In this document: positions 24,341 through 32,585 of the stretch, in pieces | Layout of the letters: every line of letters begins with the position of its first letter | How positions within the stretch are numbered: the first letter of the stretch is position 1 | Origin: Candidatus Thalassarchaeum sp. | Lineage (GTDB): Archaea > Thermoplasmatota > Poseidoniia > Poseidoniales > Thalassarchaeaceae | DNA: 34,605 nucleotides | Direction of reading: 5' to 3' | NCBI GenBank assembly: GCA_022449945.1 | Contig: JAKURM010000010.1 | Coordinates: 1 to 34,605 of the forward strand | Translations under genes and position numbers: made by a program | The notes under the pieces: model-generated | Seen by the model: the letters and a program-made list of their open reading frames with translations, nothing else | Told to the model about the DNA's origin: nothing | Database searches by the model: none

Positions 24341-25008
24341 GCGAGAATCCCCGGAGTCCATTCCACGGGCTCGCCCGGACTTCTTCCCAGATGCTTCTCA
24401 CAATGCTTTAGCAAGCCAGACTCTATCCTGCCGAGGTCGATTTTGTTTCCTTCGGTATCCGAAACGTATCCGAGCCTTGCTAGGCTTGTATGGATGCCGG
24501 GCTTCATCCCGCAACCCTCTAGTTCCTCTACCCTGCTTCCAGGAGTATCTATGTTAATTGACATCCCGTGACGACTAACCCAATGGAGGAATGAAAGCCC
24601 TATTGAGCAGATCTTGTGCCCGTCCACCCAGGCCCCCTGCATGGCTTCGTCTTTGTAAGCCGCAATGCCACAGTCCGAGAGCGCTTCTATCGCCCAGTCT
24701 TCCAGTTTCCCGATTATCCCTCTGACGCTCTGCTCCTCAATATTCCACTTTACAATTGGGTAGACGACCAGTTGACCGGGTCCATGCCAGGTAATCCCGC
24801 CCCCTCTGTCTGTGTTCGAGGTGGGGTATCCTTGGACCGACACGCCATCTCTTACTGCCTTCGGCCCTATGGTGACCACTGCAGGGTGCTCGACGAAGAT
24901 GAGCGTATCCTGAATCTCGCCTGCAATCCTCTTCTGCTGCAAATCCTTCATCGACTGAGCCATTGTACTGTGATCAACCAAACCCGATCTGAGGATGCTA
25001 ATCTCCAT
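24337..25008 (-). CDS. lipB: octanoyltransferase LipB
   Basis: LipB moves octanoyl from acyl carrier protein to the lipoyl-domain lysine, the first step of de novo lipoylation. The 223 residues show EHPAVVTIGP, DRGGGITWHGPGQLVVYPI (the conserved RGG-x-x-T-x-H-GPGQ block), the catalytic lysine in GHKICSIGLS, and the catalytic cysteine in EGCGMKPGIHTSL. The cofactor fits the 2-oxoacid dehydrogenase genes just upstream. A GAGG Shine-Dalgarno sequence overlapping the E3 stop lies 7 nt before ATG 25008. LipB is more typical of bacteria; many archaea use lipoate ligases instead, so transfer is plausible. Confidence 0.95.
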   Translation of the reverse strand: MEISILRSGLVDHSTMAQSMKDLQQKRIAGEIQDTLIFVEHPAVVTIGPKAVRDGVSVQGYPTSNTDRGGGITWHGPGQLVVYPIVKWNIEEQSVRGIIGKLEDWAIEALSDCGIAAYKDEAMQGAWVDGHKICSIGLSFLHWVSRHGMSINIDTPGSRVEELEGCGMKPGIHTSLARLGYVSDTEGNKIDLGRIESGLLKHCEKHLGRSPGEPVEWTPGILA

Positions 25009-25017
25009 ACATTTGCC

Positions 25018-26454
25018 TCAACTGATGTGAATTGCGTGTCCTAGCGTCTTGAGTACCCCCTCGTGGAAAGCCTCTGCCATTGTTGGGTGAGCATGCACGG
25101 TCCCTGCTACGTCTTCCAGGAGTGCCCCCATCTCAAGTGCGAGGACGAATTCCGCATGAAGCTCCGCCACATGGCTTCCTACTGCCTGGACTCCGAGGAT
25201 TACGTGGTCGGATTCCCTTGCTGTGACTCGGATGAAGCCCCCCGTCTTCTCTGCTTCAATGCTCAATGCTCTACCGTTTGCCGCTAGGGGGAATTTTCCT
25301 ACGACTATTTCTTCCCCTCTCTCTTCAGCCTCTTCGGGCGTGAGGCCCACTGAAACTATCTCCGGCTCCGTGAAAACAATTGCCGGGATCGCTATCTTGT
25401 CGAACTCTCGCTTGTGTCCCGCGATAATCTCAGCAACCATCTCTCCCTCGGCGCTGGCCTTGTGAGCTAGCATGGGCTCTCCTGCTACGTCCCCAATTGC
25501 ATAGACTCCGGGTACTGAAGTTCTGCACTGCCTGTCTGTTCTGATGAATCTCCCAGAGGCGTCCATCCTAACTCCGGTGTTTTCGAGCCCCCATCCCTTG
25601 GTATTGGGACTTCTGCCGACCGTGACTAGTATCTTGTCGACTTTGATTTTCTTCTCCTCGCCATTCTTCTCGAAACATAACTCTACCTTCCTAGAGGCTC
25701 CCTTGCCCTTGATTTCTGCCCCCCTGGCCAGTGAATCGGTGTGAACCTCGACCTTGTGCTTCTTGAGCCAGAGTTCTAGAGGCCTCCTGATCTCTTTGTC
25801 CATTATTGCGAGGATGCTATCCATCCCCTCGACCACTGTTACTTCCGTTCCTAGTTTGGCTAGGGCGCAACCCAGCTCCAGGCCGATGTAACCGCCTCCA
25901 ACAATTGCGGCACTCTTGGGCAGTCTCTGAAGGTCCAACGCCCCGGTCGAAGAAAGGATGAACTCTTCGTCACAGGGCATGAATGGGAGGTCAATGTGAC
26001 TCGAACCGGTTGCAAGAATGACGTTCTCGGCCTCTATGGATATCTCAGCTCCTCCGGTGTCCACGACGCAGCTCTTGGGTCCGTCGAATTTCGCCCATCC
26101 ATTAACTAGCTCAGCACCAGCAGCCTTCAGCAGGCCCTCTACCCCTTTGTTCAGCCTTTCCACTATCGAGTCCTTCCAGGAGACAAGGGCTGACATGTCC
26201 ACTTCCGGTTTTCCTTCAATAGTTAGGCCCATGTGCCCGCCTTCTTCCGAATGCTCTCTTAGCGACTCGAATCTCTCAGCAGCGTGAATGATTGCTTTGC
26301 TGGGGATGCAGCCCCTGATTAGGCATGTTCCTCCGGCCTTGTCCCCTTCCACAACAATGGTGTCTAGGCCCAATTGAGCAGCCCTAATTGCAGCAACATA
26401 GCCTCCTGGTCCAGCGCCAATAACGAGGACCTGGCATTTCCGGGATTCGACCAT
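25018..26454 (-). CDS. lpdA: dihydrolipoyl dehydrogenase (E3)
   Basis: E3 reoxidises the dihydrolipoyl group of E2 with FAD and NAD+. The 478 residues show the FAD-binding start VLVIGAGPGGYVAAIRAAQ, then the redox disulfide GGTCLIRGCIPSKA, the NAD-binding GGGYIGLELG, the second FAD motif GVYAIGDVAGEPMLAHKASAE, and the catalytic His-Glu pair in HAHPTMAEA. ATG 26454 is preferred over GTG 26469 because GAGGGG (26462-26467) lies 7 nt upstream. The longer form would overlap the E2 stop as GTGA. It sits between E2 and lipB in one transcription unit. Confidence 0.96.
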   Translation of the reverse strand: MVESRKCQVLVIGAGPGGYVAAIRAAQLGLDTIVVEGDKAGGTCLIRGCIPSKAIIHAAERFESLREHSEEGGHMGLTIEGKPEVDMSALVSWKDSIVERLNKGVEGLLKAAGAELVNGWAKFDGPKSCVVDTGGAEISIEAENVILATGSSHIDLPFMPCDEEFILSSTGALDLQRLPKSAAIVGGGYIGLELGCALAKLGTEVTVVEGMDSILAIMDKEIRRPLELWLKKHKVEVHTDSLARGAEIKGKGASRKVELCFEKNGEEKKIKVDKILVTVGRSPNTKGWGLENTGVRMDASGRFIRTDRQCRTSVPGVYAIGDVAGEPMLAHKASAEGEMVAEIIAGHKREFDKIAIPAIVFTEPEIVSVGLTPEEAEERGEEIVVGKFPLAANGRALSIEAEKTGGFIRVTARESDHVILGVQAVGSHVAELHAEFVLALEMGALLEDVAGTVHAHPTMAEAFHEGVLKTLGHAIHIS

Positions 26455-26465
26455 CTTTCGACCCC

Positions 26466-27740
26466 TCACATGAATCTAAGCGCAGCATTCTCAAGCATTC
26501 TCCTTAGGTGCTGTATCAGTGCCGCACCGTCAGCGCCGTCAACAACTCTATGATCGAATGCGCTTGACAGATTCATGATCCTCCTAACTACAATCTGGCC
26601 ATCTCTGACAACTGGCATTTCCCTAGCCTTGTGCACTCCCAAGATGGAAACCTCGGGGTGGTTGATGATGCGAGTAGCACCCAAACCACCCTCCCTTCCC
26701 AGACTTGTGATGGTGAATGTAGATCCGGTAAGATCGTCTAAGCTGGCACTACCATCCCTAGCCGAACCGGTCACTCGTTGCATCTCCGATGCCGTATTCC
26801 ATACGTCCATCGACTCAACGTGCTTGACAACTGGCACGTACAATCCTCTCTCTGTCTGGGTCGCGATTCCCAGATTTACCGCTGCATGCCGATTCACTAT
26901 CCCCTGCTCGTCGTCGAAGTGAGCATTGCACTCTGGGTGTTCTGGCATAATCTTGGACAGTGCCAGCATTATGAATGGGAGGTAAGTCAGCTTGGGTTGG
27001 TTCTCGTCCTTTGATGAGTTGAGAATCTGCCTCAGTGACTCCAGTTCAGTTATGTCCACTTCTTCGAAGTACGAGAAATGTGGGATCCTGCTCTTGCTTA
27101 GCGTCATCTGCTCGGAGATTTTCCTTCTGAGTCCTACGACCTTGACCGGAGTCACCTCCGTCCTCTTGGTTGAGTATGCCGAGGGGGCGGCTCCGGAAAC
27201 AGCCCCACCAGCCGCTATGAAAGCATCCAAATCTGCGTGCCTGATCCTTCCCGCTGGACCCGAACCCCTAACATTGGATAGATCTACTCCGCTCTCCCGA
27301 GACCTCTTCCTGACAGCAGGGCTAGCCAGAACACGGTGGGTCGCCTTCGTAGAGGGGGCATCTGAAGGGGCAGGTGCCGGCGTAACAACCGGGGCTGGCT
27401 CTGGCGGAGGGGTCGGCAACGGTTTAGGAGCTTCCTTTTCTGGCACTGTTTCCTCTGGCACCGATTCCTCCGACGATGACTCTTCAGTACCAGAAGCATC
27501 TTCCGAGTCAATCTCCAGCAGCATAGATCCAACAGCCACCATGTCCCCAACACCCCCGCTAAGAGAGCTTACTACTCCGCTCACGGGCGAGGGAATGGTC
27601 ACGGTAGCCTTGTCTGTCATTACATCGACAATCGGATCGTCCTCGGACACCGAGTCACCTACGGAGACGTGCCATTGCACAACCTCGCCTTCTACAACCC
27701 CCTCTCCTATGTCTGGTAGTTTGAAAACGAAATTTCCCAT
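26466..27740 (-). CDS. bkdB: 2-oxoacid dehydrogenase E2 (dihydrolipoyl acyltransferase, branched-chain type)
   Basis: E2 is the core of the complex; its lipoyl arm passes acyl groups from E1 to CoA. Domains over 424 residues: one lipoyl domain (residues 1-77, lipoyl-lysine 44 in MTDKATVTIP, the T-D-K-A form usual in branched-chain E2); an acidic then Pro/Ala-rich linker; the peripheral subunit-binding domain (about 135-172, ASPAVRKRSRESGVDLSNV); and the catalytic acyltransferase domain ending in SSAFDHRVVDGADGA, the active-site DHR-x-x-DG motif. An AGGAGG Shine-Dalgarno sequence lies 6 nt before ATG 27740. E1-beta stops 1 nt upstream. Confidence 0.95.
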   Translation of the reverse strand: MGNFVFKLPDIGEGVVEGEVVQWHVSVGDSVSEDDPIVDVMTDKATVTIPSPVSGVVSSLSGGVGDMVAVGSMLLEIDSEDASGTEESSSEESVPEETVPEKEAPKPLPTPPPEPAPVVTPAPAPSDAPSTKATHRVLASPAVRKRSRESGVDLSNVRGSGPAGRIRHADLDAFIAAGGAVSGAAPSAYSTKRTEVTPVKVVGLRRKISEQMTLSKSRIPHFSYFEEVDITELESLRQILNSSKDENQPKLTYLPFIMLALSKIMPEHPECNAHFDDEQGIVNRHAAVNLGIATQTERGLYVPVVKHVESMDVWNTASEMQRVTGSARDGSASLDDLTGSTFTITSLGREGGLGATRIINHPEVSILGVHKAREMPVVRDGQIVVRRIMNLSSAFDHRVVDGADGAALIQHLRRMLENAALRFM

Positions 27741-27741
27741 C

Positions 27742-28755
27742 TCAATCCTCCTGAGTGCTGCGTATCGCCGCGGCTATCCTAGTGGGACCGGGCATGTAAT
27801 CCCATTCAGTAGTATGGGGAAAGGGAGTATCCCATCCAGTGACCCTCTGTATGGGGCTTTCGAGGTGGTAGAAGCACCTTTCCTGTATAGAGGCAGTCAT
27901 CTCCGCCCCAAACCCGCTCGTCTTCGGTGCCTCGTGGACAATCACGCATCGCCCCGTCTTCTCGATCGAATTGACCACCGTTCCCTTGGCCCAAGGCAAT
28001 AGTGGCTGCAAATCGATTAGATCACAAGAAACCCCACTATCCTCTATGGCCTTCTCGCAGACATGGACCATGGCTCCCCATGCAATTACCGTGCAGTCAT
28101 CGCCCTCCATAGCGAGTCTGGCTTGTCCGAGAGGAATCGTAAAGTGGGAATCAGGTACCTCTGCCTCAGGATGGCCAGACCACGTAGGGACATTGTGGGG
28201 GTCTCCGTAAAATGGCCCCCTGTAGCATCTTTTTGGTTCGAAGAAAACCACAGGGTCATTGGACTCAATCGAGCTGATAAGCAGTCCCTTTGCATTGTAT
28301 GGGGTGGAGCAATAGACAACTTTCAGTCCTGGAGTGTGTGTGAATTGTGATTCCGGTGACTGGGAGTGGTGATGACCCCCTCTGATCCCCCCTCCAGCAG
28401 GAGTCCTGAGGGTTACAGGAGACCAGAATTCCCCTCCCGAGCGATGCCGAATCTTGTCAATCTCGTTTAGAATCTGGTCGTAAGCTGGGAAGATGTAGTC
28501 TGCGAATTGTATCTCGACCACTGGCCTCAGTCCGTTAAGCCCCATCCCAAACGCCGTGGCAGCGATACCCCCCTCTGAAAGGGGCGAGTCGAAGACTCTG
28601 TGTTCTCCGTGCTTCTCCTGGAGCCCATCAGTAGTTCTGAAGACCCCTCCGAAGTAGCCTACATCCTCTCCGAAAATAATTACATTCGGATCCCTCTCTA
28701 GCATGATGTCTAGAGCGCTATTTAGCGACTGTATCATATTCATGTTTGGCATCAT
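27742..28755 (-). CDS. bkdA2: 2-oxoacid dehydrogenase E1 beta (branched-chain type)
   Basis: With E1-alpha it forms the thiamine-diphosphate decarboxylase of the complex. The 337 residues show IIFGEDVGYFGGVFRTT, the conserved FDSPLSEGGIAATAFGMGL, and AGGGIRGGHHHSQSPES, the His block of branched-chain-type E1-beta. VVFFEPKRCYRG follows, and the C-terminal transketolase-like domain has VIVHEAPKTSGFGAEM. The branched-chain call over pyruvate rests on the GGHHHSQSPE block together with the E1-alpha and E2 motifs. The start codon overlaps the E1-alpha stop by one base (TGATG), with a GGGGGG run just upstream. MM at the start allows either ATG. Confidence 0.93.
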   Translation of the reverse strand: MMPNMNMIQSLNSALDIMLERDPNVIIFGEDVGYFGGVFRTTDGLQEKHGEHRVFDSPLSEGGIAATAFGMGLNGLRPVVEIQFADYIFPAYDQILNEIDKIRHRSGGEFWSPVTLRTPAGGGIRGGHHHSQSPESQFTHTPGLKVVYCSTPYNAKGLLISSIESNDPVVFFEPKRCYRGPFYGDPHNVPTWSGHPEAEVPDSHFTIPLGQARLAMEGDDCTVIAWGAMVHVCEKAIEDSGVSCDLIDLQPLLPWAKGTVVNSIEKTGRCVIVHEAPKTSGFGAEMTASIQERCFYHLESPIQRVTGWDTPFPHTTEWDYMPGPTRIAAAIRSTQED

Positions 28756-29990
28756 CAGCCCCCCATTACCTCATCGTGCTGCTCTCTTAGATGCCAAGGC
28801 ATTTCTTCGTAGACCTCTGTAAAAATCGTATCAGCAGAGGGATAAGGGCCATTTGCCAAGTCTCCGAATTTCACAGCCTCCTTGTATGCTTCAACTACCT
28901 CCGAATCGACTCTTTCCTCTAGTTCCGAATGCCTGTCTTCGCTCCACTCGCTTATGGAGATCAAGTGCTCCTTCAATCGTGAAACCGGATCGCCTCCAGG
29001 CCATTTGGTATGCTCATCCCCTGGACGGTACCTGCTGGGATCATCACTGCTGCTATGTGCCCCCGCTCTGTATGTTAGGACCTCTATGTGGGTGGAACCA
29101 GCTCCTGATGCAGCCCGCTCCCGGGCCCATTTCGTCACTGAGTATAGTGCTAGGAAGTCGTTTCCATCTACCCTTATTGATGCCAACCCGTAGGGGAGGC
29201 CCCTGGATGCGAAGTTTCCAATTCCGGTAGAGAAGTTTGCATGGGTGGAAATTGCCCATTGGTTGTTAACGACATTGAGGATAACCGGGGCGTTGTAAAC
29301 GCTGGCGAAATTTAGAGCATAGTGGTAGTCTCCCTCTGCACTCGCACCATCGCCAATCCATGTAATTGTGACTTCGTCGAGCCCTTTGTATCTCGAGGCC
29401 AGTGCCACACCTACTGCTTGGCTGAATTGTGTTCCCACTGGGCTCGATACCGAGATGAACCTCCCTTCTCGGTACGAATAGTGCACGGGCATCTGCCTTC
29501 CTTTGATGTTGTCCTCTACGTTCCCAATGCAATGGCAAATCATGCTCACCATGCTCCGGCCCCTGACGAACTGGGCTCCTGGCTGTCTATAGGTGGGGAA
29601 GATCCAGTCCTGCTCTTCCAGGGCCATTGTCTGGGCAATCGCCACTGCTTCCTCTCCGAATGACCTCATGTAGAACGATAACAAACCAGTCCTCTGCATC
29701 TTCATCATACGGTCATCAAAAATCCGCAGTCGGACCATATGCTCAAGTCCCAGTCGAAGCTCATCCGCACTGAGTCCCGGGTCCCATTCACCCGAAGCGT
29801 TTCCATCGTCATCTAGGACTCTGACCAATCCGTATGCAAGCTCCTTTGTATCCTCTGCTGAGCATGTCTTTGCATCTGGCATAGGGTAGTCTTCAGGATT
29901 CCATGGCCAGCGTTCGAAACTCGCTTCCTCACCGGGCCTGAAGGGAGCATCTGGTACGTCGATTGTGGAACCCCCGTCTTCGCTTGCCAT
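28755..29990 (-). CDS. bkdA1: 2-oxoacid dehydrogenase E1 alpha (branched-chain type)
   Basis: E1-alpha decarboxylates branched-chain 2-oxoacids (from Val, Leu, Ile) with thiamine diphosphate. The 411 residues show SFYMRSFGEEAVAIAQTMAL, the WIFPTYRQPGAQFVRG block, GRQMPVHYSYRE, the ThDP motif WIGDGASAEGDYHYALNFAS ending near NNQWAIST, and the loop YRAGAHSSSDDPSRYR, which is the branched-chain phosphorylation-loop form. The first 50 residues are a Pro/acidic extension found in this subfamily. The Thermoplasma complex of this type has been shown to use branched-chain substrates, which supports the assignment. The gene starts 22 nt after lipA. Confidence 0.95.
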   Translation of the reverse strand: MASEDGGSTIDVPDAPFRPGEEASFERWPWNPEDYPMPDAKTCSAEDTKELAYGLVRVLDDDGNASGEWDPGLSADELRLGLEHMVRLRIFDDRMMKMQRTGLLSFYMRSFGEEAVAIAQTMALEEQDWIFPTYRQPGAQFVRGRSMVSMICHCIGNVEDNIKGRQMPVHYSYREGRFISVSSPVGTQFSQAVGVALASRYKGLDEVTITWIGDGASAEGDYHYALNFASVYNAPVILNVVNNQWAISTHANFSTGIGNFASRGLPYGLASIRVDGNDFLALYSVTKWARERAASGAGSTHIEVLTYRAGAHSSSDDPSRYRPGDEHTKWPGGDPVSRLKEHLISISEWSEDRHSELEERVDSEVVEAYKEAVKFGDLANGPYPSADTIFTEVYEEMPWHLREQHDEVMGG

Positions 29991-30012
29991 GTTACCTACA
30001 CCCTAACCTCGC

Positions 30013-31107
30013 TCATGACATTTGGCCTCTAGCAGTAATTATTTCCTCTCCGGATATTAGGTGGCTTACTGCCGAGCCGGTTGAATCTCTAGTTACCACC
30101 GGCTCACCACCCATTGCCTCGTCCCAGAGCATTCCTGCTCTGTAGCTGGACCTTACAAGGGGTCCACTGGCTACTGCACCGAAACCAATCTCTCTTGCCG
30201 CCTCGTCCCAATCTGCAAACCTTTCCGGTTCTGGAAACCTGTCTACTGGTAGGTGTTTGTAACTGGGCTGCAGATATTGCCCGATTGTGACCATATCCAC
30301 TCGTGCATCATGAATCATTCTCAATGCCTCCTCTACTTCTTCATCCCCCTCCCCCAAGCCAACCATGATGCTGGTCTTGGTCAGTATATCGGGTCGCAGA
30401 ATCTTAGCCTGCTCCAGAATTCTAAGTGACTGCTGGAATGAAGCCCGACTATCGCGTACGGTCCGGTCTAGTCTGGGGACGCACTCGACATTATGCGCGA
30501 AGACCTTGAGTGGGAGGTCTTCTAGCAGTAGTCCGAGAGCATCCAGGTTGCCATCTAAATCAGAGCATAGTAACTCAACTCCAACATCTGGATTCTTTTT
30601 CAAGACCTCTAGAATGCAGTTCCGATAGTGAATAGCCCCTCCGTCTTCTAGATCGTCCCTGTTTACAACTGTGATAACTGCATAACTCAAACCCATCTTC
30701 CTGATGGCTTCTGCCAGCTCTTTAGGCTCGTCGGGATTTAACTCAGGAGGGGACTTAACAGTACCCACGGCACAGAACCTACACCCTCTGGTACAAACCT
30801 CTCCAGCCACCATGAAGGTAGCAGTTCCACGCCCCCAGCAGTCGTGAACGTTCGGGCACATTGCCTCTTCACAAACAGTATTCAGACCATGCTCCTTAAC
30901 CTTCGATTTCGTCCCGTTGTACCTAAGCTGAGATTGCCCAATCGGTAAGGTAGTTCTAAACCACGGGGGCAACCTCTTCCTAGTAGCCTTTCTTGCGTCC
31001 AGTGGACTGACTCTGGAGACTCCCCCGCAACCACCAGAACCGGTCCCTGCGGACTCTATGGTCGGTAATCGCCTCTCCATCGAAACAGGCGGACGCTGGA
31101 CCGACAT
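30013..31107 (-). CDS. lipA: lipoyl synthase LipA
   Basis: This radical-SAM enzyme inserts two sulfurs into octanoyl groups to make lipoyl cofactor. The 364 residues show the auxiliary-cluster motif C-x4-C-x5-C (CEEAMCPNVHDC), the radical-SAM motif C-x3-C-x2-C (CTRGCRFC), and the C-terminal RSSY (VRSSYRAG) that helps hold the auxiliary cluster. The N-terminal 40 or so residues are a variable Gly/Ser/Arg-rich leader. ATG 31107 is preferred: earlier starts back to 31308 would run into the divergent SDR gene, while ATG 31080 is a shorter option. It leads the E1-E2-E3-lipB run, giving a complex plus its own cofactor pathway. Confidence 0.94.
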   Translation of the reverse strand: MSVQRPPVSMERRLPTIESAGTGSGGCGGVSRVSPLDARKATRKRLPPWFRTTLPIGQSQLRYNGTKSKVKEHGLNTVCEEAMCPNVHDCWGRGTATFMVAGEVCTRGCRFCAVGTVKSPPELNPDEPKELAEAIRKMGLSYAVITVVNRDDLEDGGAIHYRNCILEVLKKNPDVGVELLCSDLDGNLDALGLLLEDLPLKVFAHNVECVPRLDRTVRDSRASFQQSLRILEQAKILRPDILTKTSIMVGLGEGDEEVEEALRMIHDARVDMVTIGQYLQPSYKHLPVDRFPEPERFADWDEAAREIGFGAVASGPLVRSSYRAGMLWDEAMGGEPVVTRDSTGSAVSHLISGEEIITARGQMS

Positions 31108-31144
31108 TAACCGTTTTCTAGGGACGACTCGTCTAATTGCCTCG

Positions 31145-31154
31145 ACCAATTGGT
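31145..31154. promoter_or_regulatory. 10-bp palindrome in the lipA-SDR divergent gap
   Basis: ACCAATTGGT is a perfect palindrome 3 nt before the SDR start codon and 37 nt upstream of lipA, in a 50-nt gap between two divergent genes. Its position would suit an operator acting on either gene. Ten-base palindromes also arise by chance. Confidence 0.25.
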
Positions 31155-31157
31155 AAA

Positions 31158-31955
31158 ATGTCAGTGATACTCCCGCCATATGTGGGCAGAACAGTTCTAG
31201 TGACTGGTGGTGCCAGACGAATCGGTAGGGAAATTTGCCTAAGGCTTGCCAAAGAGGGTTTCTCCATTGCTGTTCATTACCAAACATCCGAGTCCGAAGC
31301 CCGGTCACTCGTTGAGGAGATAGAATCTATTGGACAGAAGGCGATTTCTATACAATCTGACCTCTCCGTACCCGGCTCAGCACAAGTTCTGATTAGTCGG
31401 TGTTTGGACTCAATCGGCCCGATATCCGGCCTAGTAAACAATGCATCTCTATTTCTTCACGATGATATCGAAACTGTCGACGAGGCATCGTGGGATTCAC
31501 ACATGGCAGTGAATGCCAGAGCACAAACTATGCTGATAAGGATATTTTCCGAACAGTTCTTCCAGATCCGCAACAGCAAACCTGCCCAGGGGTCCGTTGT
31601 CAATGTCCTGGATCAAAAGGTGGCTTCTCCAAATCCCGACCATCTGTCGTATACCGCATCTAGGTTTGCAATGTTGGGTATGACCGAGGCACTTGCTAGG
31701 GCACTGGCTCCAAGAATTAGGGTCAATGCAGTGGCTCCGGGCCATACCCTTCCTAGCCCCGAACAATCTGAATCCGGATTCCGCAAGGCACAGTCCCAGT
31801 CTCCATTGGGTTATGGCCCAGATGCCTCAGATATAGCCGACTCAGTTTCATTTCTCATGAATGCCAGGGCAATCACCGGACAGATCCTGTTCGTTGACTC
31901 CGGTGAGAGATTCCTAGGACGGCAACGGGACGTCCTATTCGAGACGGAGGAATAG
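31158..31955 (+). CDS. short-chain dehydrogenase, FolM/pteridine-reductase-like
   Basis: The 265 residues have the SDR fold: the nucleotide loop TGGARRIGREI (the RIG form of pteridine reductases and FolM), SDLS, LVNNASLFLHDD, and the active-site region VVNVLDQKVASPNPDHLSYT, where Asp replaces the usual Ser, as in PTR1/FolM. The tyrosine is present, but the Y-x3-K lysine is Arg (YTASR). NAVAPGHTLPSPEQSE and TGQILFVDSGERF follow, close to a bacterial SDR group next to folB genes. It probably reduces a dihydropterin, but the Arg leaves activity unsure. ATG 31158 is preferred to TTG 31137. folB follows after 2 nt. Confidence 0.85.
   Translation: MSVILPPYVGRTVLVTGGARRIGREICLRLAKEGFSIAVHYQTSESEARSLVEEIESIGQKAISIQSDLSVPGSAQVLISRCLDSIGPISGLVNNASLFLHDDIETVDEASWDSHMAVNARAQTMLIRIFSEQFFQIRNSKPAQGSVVNVLDQKVASPNPDHLSYTASRFAMLGMTEALARALAPRIRVNAVAPGHTLPSPEQSESGFRKAQSQSPLGYGPDASDIADSVSFLMNARAITGQILFVDSGERFLGRQRDVLFETEE
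31946..31950 (+). promoter_or_regulatory. Shine-Dalgarno sequence deciding the folB start
   Basis: GGAGG lies inside the last codons of the SDR gene, 7 nt before a TTG at 31958-31960. It makes the TTG the likely start of folB and suggests translational coupling of the two genes. Confidence 0.6.
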
Positions 31956-31957
31956 AA

Positions 31958-32362
31958 TTGGCAGAATTAGCAGACGCACTTTCGACTCTGGTCTCCCAGA
32001 CTAGTGGTGAAGCTTCGATAGTCTTCCTAGAGAATTCCGTTAGGGATGTCGATATTGGTATTCACGACTACGAAAAGGGCTCAACTCAGCCAGTTAGATT
32101 CGATATCTATGTTGCCCACAGTGGGAATCCCACGTCCAAGAATAGCGGAATTGCAGACGTTCTTAACTACGAGTATTTGCTTAATGCTCTCGAAAATGTA
32201 GTTGAACTCCCCAGATTCGGTTTACTGGAACAAATGGCCGACGAATTGCTAGATTCCGTAATGTTGCCTGAACCGGTTATCGCAGCAACCGTGAAGATCA
32301 CAAAGACATCCGTTCCAGGCGTAGAGGGATCCCTAGGCTGCTGCATAACGCGATTCAAGTAG
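31958..32362 (+). CDS. folB: dihydroneopterin aldolase family protein (FolB/FolX-like)
   Basis: FolB-type enzymes cleave or epimerise dihydroneopterin in folate and reduced-pterin synthesis. The 134 residues show the family start LENSVRDVDIGIHDYEKGS, then RFDIYVAH, IADVLNYEYLLNAL (the D-x-x-x-Y block), the catalytic Glu in FGLLEQMADELL, and a late lysine in VKITKTSVPG. The start is TTG 31958 behind a strong GGAGG. It sits 2 nt after the SDR, an arrangement also seen in bacteria. No folE or folP is in this window. The gene ends 3 nt before the 3' end of the opposite-strand tRNA-Leu. Confidence 0.85.
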   Translation: MAELADALSTLVSQTSGEASIVFLENSVRDVDIGIHDYEKGSTQPVRFDIYVAHSGNPTSKNSGIADVLNYEYLLNALENVVELPRFGLLEQMADELLDSVMLPEPVIAATVKITKTSVPGVEGSLGCCITRFK

Positions 32363-32365
32363 AAT

Positions 32366-32451
32366 TGGTGCAGGGGGAGGGATTTGAACCCACGAAGCAC
32401 TATGCACCGGAGCTTAAGTCCGGCCCCTTTGACCAGCTCGGGTACCCCTGC
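32366..32451 (-). tRNA. tRNA-Leu (anticodon UAA)
   Basis: On the minus strand GCAGGGG (acceptor 5' side) pairs with CCCCTGC, then discriminator A and an encoded CCA (366-368 on the plus strand). The anticodon stem CCGGA/TCCGG closes the loop CTTAAGC, giving anticodon UAA, which reads UUA. A 15-nt variable arm with a GCA/TGC mini-stem is typical of class II (Leu) tRNAs. The T-loop TTCAAAT is normal; the T-stem has one apparent T-T mismatch. The length is 86 nt with CCA. No intron is needed. It is convergent with folB, 3 nt away. Confidence 0.95.
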
Positions 32452-32538
32452 AACCCTCCAGTAGGGGCTTTCGCTTTCAATCGAGCGGACGGGAATGGTG
32501 CTAGAACCGATGCATTGCCTGCTCCAACCCCCCCAATC

Positions 32539-32546
32539 CTTTAACA
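32539..32546 (+). promoter_or_regulatory. possible TATA-like element before the secreted-protein gene
   Basis: CTTTAACA is the most AT-rich octamer in the gap between the tRNA and the secreted-protein gene, about 40 nt before ATG 32586. It would allow a leader of about 15-20 nt. No clear Shine-Dalgarno sequence is present. The rest of the 134-nt gap holds no gene that I can support. Confidence 0.2.
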
Positions 32547-32585
32547 TCCCGATTGCGGCGCACATCCGTGCGAAATCGCTCTAGA

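Noticed and set aside
26992-28002. A 336-residue open frame on the plus strand across E2 and E1-beta
   Set aside because: It is Ser/Thr/Pro-rich with no motif and lies opposite two genes with full catalytic signatures; it is a product of codon bias on the other strand.
31158-31308. A lipA start at 31308, giving 431 residues
   Set aside because: It would overlap the divergent SDR gene by about 150 bases, and the extra residues match nothing in the lipoyl synthase family.
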